The notes: a model not told the origin generated them from the letters alone. Positions 33,721-43,229 are shown, counted from the stretch's first letter. The stretch: DNA of 64,000 nucleotides from Kushneria sinocarnis (GCF_003633775.1 NZ_RBIN01000001.1:434001-498000); one strand, 5' to 3'. Numbers and translations are program-made.

Positions 33721-34773
33721 ATGCGTGTACTGGAGTGTATGGCCCCGGGGCACATGACCCTGGTCGAGCGGGAGTATCCCGAGTACGGGCCGGGGGAGGC
33801 GCTGCTGGAAATGCGCCGGATCGGGGTCTGTGGCACCGATATCCACGCCTTCGGCGGCAACCAGCCCTATTTCAGCTACCCCCGGGTGCTCGGTCACGAG
33901 CTGTCCGGATGCGTGACCGCCACCGGCGACGCGGCCGATCGCGGGCTGATCGGCCACCATGCCTGCGTGATTCCCTATCTGCACTGCGGCGAGTGCGCGG
34001 CCTGCCGGCGCGGGCGCACCAACTGCTGCCAGCGGCTCGAGGTGATCGGCGTGCATCGCGATGGCGGCATGGCGGAGGCACTGGTGGTACCAACGCGCCA
34101 TCTGCTGACCTCGGAGATACTGAGCATCGACCAGCTGGCGCTGGTGGAGTGCCTGGCCATCGGTGCCCATGCGGTCAGGCGCAGCGCGCTGGCCGCCGAC
34201 GAGCTGGCGGTGGTGGTCGGCGCCGGGCCGATCGGCATGGGGGTCATTCAGTTCGCCCGCAGCCGCGGCGCCCGGGTGATGGTGATCGACACCAATCGTG
34301 AGCGTCTTGCCTTCTGTACTGAAGAGCTGGGAGTCGAGGAGACCTGCCACGCCACCGAGGATGATGTCGTAGCTGCGCTGGAAGCACTCTCCGAGGGGGC
34401 GCTGGGTGACGTCGTGTTCGATGCCACCGGCAATCCGGCTGCCATGAACCGCGGTTTCGATTTTGCCGGGTATGGCGGCCGCTACGTGCTGGTCAGTGTG
34501 GTGCGGGCGGACATCACCTTCCATGATCCGGATTTCCATCGCCGGGAGCTAACCCTGCTGGGCAGCCGCAATGCCACCCGCGAGGACTTCTCGGCCGTCA
34601 TGGCCGAGATGGAGGCCGGCCGGCTGCATGAGCAGGCGATGATTACCCACCGCTGCGCCCTGGATGACATGCCGGACTCCATGGCGCGCTGGTGCGAGCC
34701 GGCCCACGGCGTGATCAAGGGCATGGTCGAGATCGGCGAACAGTCACCTGCGAGCGCGGGAGCCACGTCATGA
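33721..34773 (+). CDS. Zinc-dependent sugar-acid dehydrogenase (LgoD/RspB-like)
   Basis: A 350-residue zinc alcohol dehydrogenase. GGAG precedes ATG 33721. Zinc ligands are in GVCGTDIHAFGG and LGHELSG (catalytic) and CGECAACRRGRTNCC (structural); the Rossmann motif is GAGPIG. It resembles L-galactonate and L-gulonate 5-dehydrogenases, which make tagaturonate or fructuronate. Its stop overlaps the start of the altronate-dehydratase-like gene (ATGA), so the two act together, although no tagaturonate reductase (UxaB) is encoded nearby to bridge them. Confidence 0.78.
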   Translation: MRVLECMAPGHMTLVEREYPEYGPGEALLEMRRIGVCGTDIHAFGGNQPYFSYPRVLGHELSGCVTATGDAADRGLIGHHACVIPYLHCGECAACRRGRTNCCQRLEVIGVHRDGGMAEALVVPTRHLLTSEILSIDQLALVECLAIGAHAVRRSALAADELAVVVGAGPIGMGVIQFARSRGARVMVIDTNRERLAFCTEELGVEETCHATEDDVVAALEALSEGALGDVVFDATGNPAAMNRGFDFAGYGGRYVLVSVVRADITFHDPDFHRRELTLLGSRNATREDFSAVMAEMEAGRLHEQAMITHRCALDDMPDSMARWCEPAHGVIKGMVEIGEQSPASAGATS

Positions 34774-36413
34774 GCGACATGATAGCGACTCAGACACCGC
34801 GCAGAAGCCTGCGCATCCACCGTGACGACAACGTGTGCGTGGCGCTGGTCGATCTGGCGGCCGGCACCCGCATCGAGGAGGCGGGGCTCGACATCACCCT
34901 GGCCGAAGCGGTCGGGCGCAAGCACAAGTTCACTCTTGAGGCGCTCTCGCCCGGCGATACCGTGATCATGTATGGCGTGACCGTGGGACGCGCCACCCGG
35001 CCGATTCCGTCGGGCGGGGTGATCGCGACCGGCAATATCGAACACACCACCGACAGCGCGCGCGATGGGACGCGACGCCGCGATTGGCAGGCGCCCGATG
35101 TCAGCGCCTTTGCCGGGCGCACCTTCGAGGGCTATCACCGCGCGGATGGCAAGGTGGGCACCGCCAACTACTGGCTGGTGGTGCCGCTGGTGTTCTGCGA
35201 AAACCGCAACATCGAGGTACTGCGCGAGTGCGTGCGCGAGGCGCTGGGGGATGACCCGCACCGGCGCTACAAGCACATGGCGCGCTCGCTGCTGCATGGC
35301 GAGGCCATGCCTGAGGCGGCAGAGGAGGCACCGGCGCTCGAGCGGCCGTTTCCCAATGTCGACGGCGTGCGCTTTCTGACCCATTCGCTGGGCTGTGGCG
35401 GGACCCGCGAGGATGCCCGGGCGCTGTGTCAGCTGCTGGCCGGCTACATCTGCCATCCCAACGTAGCCGGGGCCACCGTGCTGAGTCTGGGGTGCCAGAA
35501 CGCCCAGGCCGGTCTGCTGCAGGAAGCACTGGCCGAGCACGACCCCGAGGGCGTGCGCACGGTGGAGTTCTTCGAGCAGCAGGCGCTGGGCGATGAGGAA
35601 ACCCTGCTGCGCGAGACGCTGACGGCGATCTTCGACGGCCTGCGCCGGGCCAACCGCAACGAGCGCCGGCCGGCGCCGCTGTCGAAGCTGGTGCTCGGCG
35701 TGGAGTGCGGCGGCTCGGATGGCTTCTCGGGCATTTCCGCCAACCCGCTGGTGGGGGCGGTGATGGACCGGCTGGTGGCGCTGGGGGGCTCGGGCCTGCT
35801 GAGCGAGTTTCCCGAGCTGTGCGGCGTCGAGCACGAACTCCGCAGCCGCTGTGTCAGCGATGAGACGGCCGAACGCTTTCGCGAGCTGATGGCGGCCTAT
35901 CAGCGCCACGCCGGGGCGGTGGGCGCCGATTTCTCGATGAACCCTTCGCCCGGCAACATCCGCGACGGGCTGATCACCGATGCGATGAAATCGGCCGGCG
36001 CGGCCCGAAAGGGCGGCGACAGCCCGATCGTGGACGTGCTCGATTACACCGAGCCGGTCCGCCGGCCGGGCCTGAGCCTGCTCTGTACGCCGGGCAACGA
36101 TGTCGAATCGACCACGGCCATGGCGGGCTCCGGCGCCAACCTGATGCTCTTTACCACCGGGCTGGGCACACCGACCGGCAACCCGGTGGCGCCGGTGCTC
36201 AAGATTGCCAGCAACAGCGAGCTGGCCACGCGCATGCACGATGCCATCGATTTCGACGCCGGGCCGATCGTCGAGGGGCGTGCCGGCATCGATGAGCTGG
36301 CCGACGAGCTGCTGACGCTGTGTCTCGACGCGGCCTCCGGACGCTATCGCAGCTGCGCGGTGCGGCTTGATCAGCAGGACTTCATTCCCTGGAAACGCGG
36401 CGTATCGCTTTGA
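34770..36413 (+). CDS. uxaA: Altronate dehydratase family enzyme
   Basis: A 547-residue UxaA-family dehydratase: N-terminal SAF domain (residues about 15-90, DNVCVALVDLAAGTRIEEAG) and C-terminal UxaA_C domain (TGTANYWLVVPLVFCENRNI-like region, LGCGGTREDARALCQLLAGY, VECGGSDGFSGISANPLVGA). Full length for the family. ATG 34770 overlaps the dehydrogenase stop. It would dehydrate D-altronate, or a related aldonate, to a 2-keto-3-deoxy acid. Substrate differs within this family, and the lack of uxaB nearby leaves altronate itself uncertain. Confidence 0.82.
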   Translation: MSDMIATQTPRRSLRIHRDDNVCVALVDLAAGTRIEEAGLDITLAEAVGRKHKFTLEALSPGDTVIMYGVTVGRATRPIPSGGVIATGNIEHTTDSARDGTRRRDWQAPDVSAFAGRTFEGYHRADGKVGTANYWLVVPLVFCENRNIEVLRECVREALGDDPHRRYKHMARSLLHGEAMPEAAEEAPALERPFPNVDGVRFLTHSLGCGGTREDARALCQLLAGYICHPNVAGATVLSLGCQNAQAGLLQEALAEHDPEGVRTVEFFEQQALGDEETLLRETLTAIFDGLRRANRNERRPAPLSKLVLGVECGGSDGFSGISANPLVGAVMDRLVALGGSGLLSEFPELCGVEHELRSRCVSDETAERFRELMAAYQRHAGAVGADFSMNPSPGNIRDGLITDAMKSAGAARKGGDSPIVDVLDYTEPVRRPGLSLLCTPGNDVESTTAMAGSGANLMLFTTGLGTPTGNPVAPVLKIASNSELATRMHDAIDFDAGPIVEGRAGIDELADELLTLCLDAASGRYRSCAVRLDQQDFIPWKRGVSL

Positions 36414-36620
36414 ACGGTGGGGCCCCCACGGCCGCGTGGCATGACGGGGCATCTCGGTGCCGGCGCGGGGTGTGGCCGGCAGCGAAGGCACGGCCGGGCC
36501 GTGTCACAGCCGGACCGGCCGGCCGAAAGCGGCCTCGTCCGAACAGCCGCCTGACGATGCGGCAACGTGAAAGCACGAAGCACCGCCGAATCTTCGGCAA
36601 GGTCTCATCAAGGAGTTCTT

Positions 36621-37604
36621 ATGCGCCGGAAACTCATGAGCTGGCTGGCGACCCTGACCGTGGCGTCGTTCGCACTGGCCGGCAACGTACAGGCGGCCAC
36701 GGAAATCAAGGTGGCCTATGGCAACCAGCCCGGCGAGCCGATCGATCTCGCCGTCAAGCAGTGGGCGAAATGGGTGAAAGAGGAGAGTCAGGGCGAACTG
36801 GTGCTGCAGCCCTTCCCGGCCAGCCAGCTGGGCTCGGAGATGGAGGTGACCCAGCAGGCCCGCATGGGCTCGCAGGTGATTGCCATCAACTCCTACAGCA
36901 ACTTCATTGATGCGGTACCGGACCTGAGCGTGATCGATGCGCCCTACATTTCCGATACCTTCGAGGACAAGCTCAAGCTGCTCGAATCCGACTGGTTCCG
37001 GCAGCAGCGGGAGAAGATGAACCAGGCCGGCTATCACATCGTGGTGCCGGATGTGATCTACGGCGAGCGCCAGCTGCTCTCGCGTGAAAAGGTGAGCAGG
37101 CCCGAGGACCTCAAGGGGGTCAAGATCCGGGTGCAGAACTCCCCGATGTATGTCGCCACGGTCCGGGCCATGGGGGCCGTGCCCACGCCGATGTCACTGG
37201 GGGATGTCTATCCCGCGCTGGCCCAGGGGATTGTCGACGGGGTCGAGAACCCGCCCTCGGTGCTTTACGGCGGCAAGTTTCACGAGCAGGTCAAGCAGCT
37301 CAACATGACCGGCCACATGCAGACCGTGACGCCGTTCGTGACCGGCGAGGCGTTCTGGCAGCAGCTCTCCGACGAGCAGCGCCGGATCCTGACCGAGACC
37401 GGCAAGCGCTTCTCCGACTACGCCTCGAAGCTGGTGCAGGAGCGCAACGACAAGGATATCGAGCGACTGAAGGAGGCCGGGGTCGAGGTCAACGAGGTCG
37501 ATGTCGCGCCGTTTCGCGAGCGGGCCCGCGAGCAGATTCCGCAGGACTTCCCGCAGTGGTCGCCGGGGCTCTATGACAAGGTGCTGAAGATCATCAACGG
37601 TTGA
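36621..37604 (+). CDS. dctP: TRAP transporter substrate-binding protein (DctP family), system 2
   Basis: A 327-residue periplasmic binding protein. AAGGAG precedes ATG 36621. The signal peptide ends in VQA before ATEIKVAYGN. The carboxylate-binding arginine is in GVKIRVQNSP and the family PALAQGIVDGVENPP stretch follows. It is not close to the DctP at 30547, so the two TRAP systems probably take different acids. The 207-base gap before it shows no copy of the conserved boxes. Confidence 0.9.
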   Translation: MRRKLMSWLATLTVASFALAGNVQAATEIKVAYGNQPGEPIDLAVKQWAKWVKEESQGELVLQPFPASQLGSEMEVTQQARMGSQVIAINSYSNFIDAVPDLSVIDAPYISDTFEDKLKLLESDWFRQQREKMNQAGYHIVVPDVIYGERQLLSREKVSRPEDLKGVKIRVQNSPMYVATVRAMGAVPTPMSLGDVYPALAQGIVDGVENPPSVLYGGKFHEQVKQLNMTGHMQTVTPFVTGEAFWQQLSDEQRRILTETGKRFSDYASKLVQERNDKDIERLKEAGVEVNEVDVAPFRERAREQIPQDFPQWSPGLYDKVLKIING

Positions 37605-37610
37605 GCGCGC

Positions 37611-37636
37611 GCCGGGGCAGCGCTGGCTGCCCCGGC
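37611..37636 (+). other. Stem-loop between dctP and dctQ, system 2
   Basis: GCCGGGGCAGC and GCTGCCCCGGC form a perfect 11-bp stem with a 4-base loop, ending just before the ribosome binding site of dctQ. It could protect the dctP message and dampen dctQ translation. Confidence 0.7.
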
Positions 37637-37647
37637 AGGAGCATGTC

Positions 37648-38121
37648 ATGAAGAGTGTACTGAAGTGGCTCGATCGCCTCATGTCGCTGGATGAGGTGCT
37701 GGGCAGTCTGGCGCTGTTCGCCCTGTTCCTGATCGCCCTTGCCAACGTCATCATGCGCTACTTCTTCGATGCGCCGATCGCCTGGGCGGAAGAGATCCTG
37801 CAGCTGCTGCTGGTATGGGCGAGCTTTCTGGGCGCCAGTGCGCTGGTGCGGCGCAACGACCATGTGCTGATCGAACTGTTCGGCGAACGGCTGCCGCCGG
37901 CGCTGAACCGCTGGCGCGAGCGGCTGTTCAATACCGGGCTGGTGCTGGCCAGTGCCGTGATCATGGTGATCTGGGGACTCGAGCTGCTGCCCTTTTCGGC
38001 CTATCGCAGCACCCCGATGCTGCAGATTTCATACTACTGGATCTACCTGGCCGTGCCGCTGAGTGCCGCGATGATGATCTATCACAGCCTGCGACGGCTG
38101 ATGACCGTACGAGAGGTGTAA
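37648..38121 (+). CDS. dctQ: TRAP transporter small membrane subunit (DctQ family), system 2
   Basis: A 157-residue four-segment membrane protein with the family motif MRYFFDAPIAWAEEILQLLL and a following NDHVLIELF loop. AGGAGC precedes ATG 37648. One base separates its stop from the DctM start. Confidence 0.88.
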   Translation: MKSVLKWLDRLMSLDEVLGSLALFALFLIALANVIMRYFFDAPIAWAEEILQLLLVWASFLGASALVRRNDHVLIELFGERLPPALNRWRERLFNTGLVLASAVIMVIWGLELLPFSAYRSTPMLQISYYWIYLAVPLSAAMMIYHSLRRLMTVREV

Positions 38122-38122
38122 C

Positions 38123-39409
38123 ATGGCGGTTACCCTGGCGCTCTGCCTGCTGCTGCTGATGTTCCTGCTGGGTACGCCGATCGCGTTTGCCCTGTTTCTC
38201 TCGACCTTTGCCTACTTCGTGATCGGTGCCGATCAGCCGATTGCCCTGCTGATCCAGCGGCTCGCCGGTGGGCTGGAGTCGGTCTCGCTGCTGGCGATTC
38301 CGTTTTTCATCATGGCCGGCGTGTTCATGAACCATTCCGGCATCACCGTGCGCCTGCTCAATCTGGCCGAGCTCTGCACCCGACGCTTTCACGGTGGGCT
38401 GGCGCAATCCAACGTGCTGCTGAGTACCTTCATGGGCGGGCTTTCCGGCTCCAACATTGCCGATGCGGCGATGAACGCCAAGCTGCTGGTGCCGCAGATG
38501 AACGAGCGGGGCTATCCGACCGCGTTCTCTTCGGTGGTAACGGCCTCCTCCTCGCTGATTACCGCGACCATTCCGCCGGGCATCGCGCTGATCGTCTACG
38601 GCTACGTCAATAATGTCTCCATCGGCCGGCTCTTTCTGGCCGGGGTGGTGCCGGGGCTGCTGATGGCCGCGGTGATGATGGGACTGGTCGCCTTCATGTG
38701 CCGGCGGCGGGGCTATCAGCCGCCGCGCCGCGATCGCGTGTCACGCAGCGAGTGGATCAGCGTGACCCGCGCCGGTCTGATCGCGCTGGCGCTGCCGGTG
38801 CTGGTGATCGGCGGTATCCGGATCGGCGTGTTCACGCCGACCGAGGCCGGTGCCATGGCGGTGGCCTACGCCCTGATCGTGGGCATATTCGTCTATCGGG
38901 AAATGCGCCCTGCCAATGTGGCGCTGGCGACCCGCGAGTCGCTGCTCTCTTCGGTGAACGTGCTGTTCATCATCTGCGTGGCCTCGGGATTCGCCCGCTT
39001 TCTGACCTGGGAGCAGATTCCCCAGACCATTACCCAGCTGCTCGCCAGCGGCATGGGCAGCGCCGTGGCCTTTCTGCTGCTGGCCAATGGGCTGCTGCTG
39101 GTGCTGGGCATGTTTCTGGAAGGCAACGCCGTTCTGATCGTGCTCTCGCCGCTGCTGGCGCCCGTGGCCGCGCAGTTCGGCATCGACCCGGTGCATTTCG
39201 GCATCATCTTCATCTTCAATGCCGCCATCGGCACCATCACGCCGCCGCTGGGCACGGTGATGTTCACCACCTGCAGCATTACCGGCACCCGGGTGCCGGA
39301 GTTCATCCGGGAGGTACTGCCCTTCTGGGTGCTGCTGATCGTCATGCTGCTGCTGGTGACCTTTGTCCCCGGCATTTCCCTGCTGCTGCCCGGGCTGGTG
39401 TTCGGCTGA
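38123..39409 (+). CDS. dctM: TRAP transporter large permease (DctM family), system 2
   Basis: A 428-residue permease with about 12 membrane segments. Typical family stretches are LAIPFFIMAGVFMNHSGITV, STFMGGLSGSNIADAAMNAK and GTITPPLGTVMFTTCSITGT. Gene order dctP-dctQ-dctM is complete. It is the last gene of the sugar-acid block; rmuC follows after 90 bases. Confidence 0.92.
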   Translation: MAVTLALCLLLLMFLLGTPIAFALFLSTFAYFVIGADQPIALLIQRLAGGLESVSLLAIPFFIMAGVFMNHSGITVRLLNLAELCTRRFHGGLAQSNVLLSTFMGGLSGSNIADAAMNAKLLVPQMNERGYPTAFSSVVTASSSLITATIPPGIALIVYGYVNNVSIGRLFLAGVVPGLLMAAVMMGLVAFMCRRRGYQPPRRDRVSRSEWISVTRAGLIALALPVLVIGGIRIGVFTPTEAGAMAVAYALIVGIFVYREMRPANVALATRESLLSSVNVLFIICVASGFARFLTWEQIPQTITQLLASGMGSAVAFLLLANGLLLVLGMFLEGNAVLIVLSPLLAPVAAQFGIDPVHFGIIFIFNAAIGTITPPLGTVMFTTCSITGTRVPEFIREVLPFWVLLIVMLLLVTFVPGISLLLPGLVFG

Positions 39410-39499
39410 CCGGCGGGGCCCGGCGACGGCGCCGCGACTCTCTGGCATCCTTGCGGATCGAAGAGCGCGGCGCACCAGGGTGCTGCAACGGGAGCGGGC

Positions 39500-40864
39500 A
39501 TGGAATCGGTATCGATCACGGCAGGGGTGGCGGGTCTGCTGGCAGGACTGGTCATCGGCGCGGTGGTGCTGTTGAGTCAGCGCCGCCGCCATGGCGAACG
39601 CGAAGCCGAGCTGGAGGAGCAGCTCGATGACGAGCGGCGTCAGCACGGGGAGAGCGAACGGCTGCTGGCTGAGCGGGAGGCGTTGCTCTCCCGTGAGCAG
39701 GCGCTGACCCAGGAACAGCGCCAGCAATTGGGCGAGCGCGACCGGCGGCTGGAGCGGCTCGCCGAGGAGCTGGCCGGCTGGCAGCGCCGCGCCGCGTCGC
39801 TGGAGACCGCCCGCGAACAGGAACAGAGCCATCACGCCGAACAGCTCAGGCTGCTGGAGTCGGCGCGCCATCAGCTCAAGGAGGAGTTCGAACAGCTCGC
39901 CGGGCGGATCTTCGAGGAGCGCAGTGCACGCTTCAGCCAGCAGAGCCGGGAGGGGCTCAATGCCCTGCTGACCCCGTTTCGCGAACAGGTCGAACAGTTC
40001 CGCTCACGGGTCGAGGCGCTGCACGGCGAACAGGAGCGCAGCCGCGCGCATCTCAACGCTCAGCTGGAGCAGCTGGCCGGTCTCAACCGGCAGATGAGCG
40101 AGGAGGCGGTCAACCTCACCCGCGCGCTCAAGGGCGACAACAAGGCCCAGGGCGGCTGGGGCGAGCTGATGCTGGAAACGGTGCTGGAGCGTGCCGGGCT
40201 GCGCAAGGGCGAAGAGTACGAGCGCGAGGTGGCCCGCCAGGGCGAGCAGGGCATCGGCCGGCCCGATGCGGTGATCCATCTGCCCGAACAGCGCCATCTG
40301 ATCGTCGATGCCAAGGTCTCGCTGACGGCGTGGAGCGAGGTGATGGCCGCCGAAACCGATGAGGAGCGTCAGCGGGCGATGAAGGCGCACCTGCGCTCGG
40401 TGCGAAACCATGTCGATGGCCTGGCACGCCGCGACTACCCGAGCCTGACCGGCCTCAACGCCCCGGACATGGTGTTCCTGTTCCTGCCCATCGAGCCTGC
40501 CTTTGCCGCCATCTTCCGGCACGACGACACCCTTTTCCAGCAGGCCTTCGACCGTCACGTGGTGATCGTGACCCCCACCACGCTGCTTGCCAGCCTGCGC
40601 ACCGTGGCGAGCCTGTGGCGACTCGAACGCCAGAACGACAACGCCCGCGGCATCGTCGAGCGTGCCGAAAAGCTGCTCGACAAGTTCCACGGCTTTGTCT
40701 CCAGCATGGAGGATATCGGTACTCACCTGCACCGCGCCGGCAACAGCCATCAGCAGGCGATGGATCGGCTGCGCGACGGCCAGGGCAGTCTGGTCGCCCA
40801 GGCGCATGAGTTGAATCGGCTGGGCGCACGGATGAAGAAGGAACTGCCGGCCAGCCGGGAATAG
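39500..40864 (+). CDS. rmuC: DNA recombination protein RmuC
   Basis: A 454-residue protein: one N-terminal membrane segment (AGVAGLLAGLVIGAVVLLSQ), a long coiled coil at about residues 30-200 rich in Glu, Gln and Arg, then the RmuC nuclease-like domain with GGWGELMLETVLERAGL, LIVDAKVSLTAW and VTPTTLLASLRTVASLWR. RmuC limits inversions at short inverted repeats. Full length; an independent core gene with a terminator hairpin just downstream. Confidence 0.93.
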   Translation: MESVSITAGVAGLLAGLVIGAVVLLSQRRRHGEREAELEEQLDDERRQHGESERLLAEREALLSREQALTQEQRQQLGERDRRLERLAEELAGWQRRAASLETAREQEQSHHAEQLRLLESARHQLKEEFEQLAGRIFEERSARFSQQSREGLNALLTPFREQVEQFRSRVEALHGEQERSRAHLNAQLEQLAGLNRQMSEEAVNLTRALKGDNKAQGGWGELMLETVLERAGLRKGEEYEREVARQGEQGIGRPDAVIHLPEQRHLIVDAKVSLTAWSEVMAAETDEERQRAMKAHLRSVRNHVDGLARRDYPSLTGLNAPDMVFLFLPIEPAFAAIFRHDDTLFQQAFDRHVVIVTPTTLLASLRTVASLWRLERQNDNARGIVERAEKLLDKFHGFVSSMEDIGTHLHRAGNSHQQAMDRLRDGQGSLVAQAHELNRLGARMKKELPASRE

Positions 40865-40877
40865 GATCCATGAAAAA

Positions 40878-40899
40878 CCGCCGGCCCTGGGGCCGGCGG
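40878..40899 (-). terminator. Rho-independent terminator after the GH3 gene
   Basis: CCGCCGGCC-CTGG-GGCCGGCGG. On the minus strand it is followed by TTTTT, so it ends the GH3 transcript; it can also serve the convergent rmuC. Confidence 0.82.
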
Positions 40900-40938
40900 C
40901 TGTTCCAGTGCGTGGCGTCAGTGCCACCCGGCAGTGGG

Positions 40939-43173
40939 TTACTCTTCCAGCACGAACTCGGCGGTTTGTCCCGCCTCGGAACTGCCGCCAATCTGCACCT
41001 CGAAACGCCCCGGCTGGACCTGCATGGCCAGGTCGGCGTCAAGAAACGCCAGCTGGTCGCGGGTCAGCCAGAAGGTGAGGGTGCGAGATTCGCCGGGTTC
41101 CAGGGTGACGCGCTGGAAGTCCTTCAGTTCGCGCACCGGACGCACCACCGAGGCGGTCAGATCGCGCAGATAGAGCTGCGCCACTTCGGTGCCGCGCCGC
41201 TCGCCGCGATTGCTCAGGGTAACGCGGATCGCCAGCGCCTGATCGCCGCTGATGCTCTGCCGGTCGAGATCGAGCCGGGAGTACTCGAAGGTGGTATAGG
41301 AGAGCCCGAAGCCGAACGGGTAGAGCGGCGTGTTGGGGATATCCAGATACTGCGAGGCGTACTTGGGATCGACCCCCTGCGGCCGGCCGGTATTGAAGTG
41401 GTTGTAGTAGAGCGGTACCTGGCCGACGCTGCGCGGAAAGGTCATCGTCAGCTTGCCGCCGGGATTGTGGTCGCCGAACAGCACATCGGCCACGGCATTG
41501 CCGGCCTCGCTGCCCGGCCACCAGGCCTCGAGCATCGCCGGGGCGATGGCATCCAGATCGGTCAGATCGAGCGGCCGACCGTTGAACAGCACCGTGGCCA
41601 CCGGTTTGTCTCCTGCCGCCTCGATCACCTGCCGCGCCAGCTCGAGCTGCATGCCGGGCAGGCGGATGTCGGCGCGGCTGGCGGCCTCGTCGGCGTACTC
41701 CTGGCGCTCGCCGAGCGCGAGGATGACCGCATCGGCCTGTTCGGCCAGCCGCACTGCCTCCTCGATGCCCGAGGTATCGGTACTGCCGATCTCGTTGGAG
41801 ACGCCTTCGGCCTGCAGCAGCTCGACCCCGTCACCCAGCCGGTTGCGCAGTCCGCTCAGCAGCGAGACTGCCTGCTCGGCGTCGCCGTCGGCATGCCAGG
41901 AGCCGATGACCTCCTGAGTATTGCCCAGCGGACCGATCACGGCGAGGGTGCCGATATCGCCATCCAGGGGCAGCACCGCATCGTCGTTCTTCAGCAGTAC
42001 CATCGACTCGCGGGCCAGCTCGCGGGCTGCCTGACGATGCTCATCGGTCAGGATGGCGGTGCGTTCGCGCTCACTGTCCGAGTAGCGGTACGGGTCCTCC
42101 AGCAGCCCGAGGGCAGCCTTGATCAGCAGGATGCGCCGAACCGCTTCGTCGATGCGCGCCTCGGCGACCTCGCCGGCCTCGACCAGGCCGCCCAGCTCAT
42201 CGAGGTAGTAGCCATCCTGCATGTCCATGTCGATGCCGGCGTTGACGGCCTTCCTTGCCGCCTGGCGGGCGCTGTCGGCCACGCCGTGGCGTTCGAGCTC
42301 CATGATGGCGGTGTAGTCGGTGACCGCGAAGCCGCGAAACTGCCACTCGTCGCGCAGGATGCGTTCGAACAGCAGCGGATCGGCCGAGGCCGGCAGGCCG
42401 TTAAGCGAGTTGAAGGCCGTCATCACCGTGGCGCAGCCGGCATCCAGCGCGGCCTTGAACGGCGGCAGATAGACCGAACGCAGCCGCCACTGCGACATGT
42501 CGACGGTGTTGTATTCGCGCCCGGCCTCGACCGCCCCGTAGCCGGCGAAGTGCTTGGCGCAGGCGGCCAGGGTATCGGTGGCCTCCGGATCATGCCCCTG
42601 CAGGCCGCGGACCTGGGCGATGGCGATCTGCGAGGTCAGCCAGGGGTCCTCGCCGGCGCCCTCCATCACCCGGCCCCAGCGCGGGTCGCGGGAGATGTCC
42701 AGCATCGGCGTGAAGCTCCAGTGCACACCGGCGGCAGCGCCTTCGGTAGCGGCGATGCGCGCCGCCCGCTCGATGCCTTCGAGGTTCCAGCTCGCCGCCT
42801 GGCCCAGCGGGATCGGGAAGATGGTGCGAAAGCCGTGAATGATGTCGTAGCCGAAGATCAGCGGGATGCCGAGCCGGCTGTTGTCGACGGCCAGCTCTTG
42901 CAGCTCGCGGGTGAAGTCGGCATCGAAGGCGTTGAAGACCGAGCCGACCCGGCCGGCGCGAATGTCCTCTTCGATGTCGCTGCCGACCGAGGGCCCGGTG
43001 GTGTCCCGGTCGCTGGTGAACTGGGTCATCTGGCCGATCTTCTCCTCGAGGGTCATCTGTTCGAGCAGTGAGTCGACCTGTGCGGTCAGCTCACGATAGC
43101 GCGCCTCGGAGAGTTCGAAGGGCAGGGCGGTCGGTTGCGGATTGATGGCGGGAGTGGAGTACGGACGAGTCAT
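40939..43173 (-). CDS. bglX: Glycoside hydrolase family 3 beta-glucosidase (BglX-like)
   Basis: A 744-residue GH3 enzyme: barrel domain with the KHF motif at 207-209 and the nucleophile Asp286 in GFAVTDYTAI, then the alpha/beta sandwich (ATVLFNGRPLDLTDL, AWWPGSEAGNAVADVLFGD) and a C-terminal fibronectin III-like domain (VTLSNRGERRGTEVAQLYLR). Length and order match BglX. Unlike periplasmic BglX, the N-terminus (MTRPYSTPAINPQPTALPFE) is not a signal peptide, so a cytoplasmic place is likely, unless a different start is used. Acts on beta-linked glucosides by family. Confidence 0.88.
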   Translation of the reverse strand: MTRPYSTPAINPQPTALPFELSEARYRELTAQVDSLLEQMTLEEKIGQMTQFTSDRDTTGPSVGSDIEEDIRAGRVGSVFNAFDADFTRELQELAVDNSRLGIPLIFGYDIIHGFRTIFPIPLGQAASWNLEGIERAARIAATEGAAAGVHWSFTPMLDISRDPRWGRVMEGAGEDPWLTSQIAIAQVRGLQGHDPEATDTLAACAKHFAGYGAVEAGREYNTVDMSQWRLRSVYLPPFKAALDAGCATVMTAFNSLNGLPASADPLLFERILRDEWQFRGFAVTDYTAIMELERHGVADSARQAARKAVNAGIDMDMQDGYYLDELGGLVEAGEVAEARIDEAVRRILLIKAALGLLEDPYRYSDSERERTAILTDEHRQAARELARESMVLLKNDDAVLPLDGDIGTLAVIGPLGNTQEVIGSWHADGDAEQAVSLLSGLRNRLGDGVELLQAEGVSNEIGSTDTSGIEEAVRLAEQADAVILALGERQEYADEAASRADIRLPGMQLELARQVIEAAGDKPVATVLFNGRPLDLTDLDAIAPAMLEAWWPGSEAGNAVADVLFGDHNPGGKLTMTFPRSVGQVPLYYNHFNTGRPQGVDPKYASQYLDIPNTPLYPFGFGLSYTTFEYSRLDLDRQSISGDQALAIRVTLSNRGERRGTEVAQLYLRDLTASVVRPVRELKDFQRVTLEPGESRTLTFWLTRDQLAFLDADLAMQVQPGRFEVQIGGSSEAGQTAEFVLEE

Positions 43174-43198
43174 GATGATGCTCCTTGCAGCCTATGCG

Positions 43199-43229
43199 GA
43201 CAGGGTCGATGGTGCCCATCGACCCTGTC
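43199..43229 (-). other. Perfect 14-bp hairpin between egtD and the GH3 gene
   Basis: GACAGGGTCGATGG and CCATCGACCCTGTC with a 3-base loop. It lies past the egtD stop and 26 bases before the GH3 start. There is no U-run; it may end the egt transcript or shape the GH3 leader. Confidence 0.6.

Noticed and set aside
36414-36620. A third copy of the paired boxes before the second TRAP operon
   Set aside because: Neither the 31-base box nor TGGTCAGGCCATTG is present there, so this operon may be controlled differently or by read-through from uxaA.
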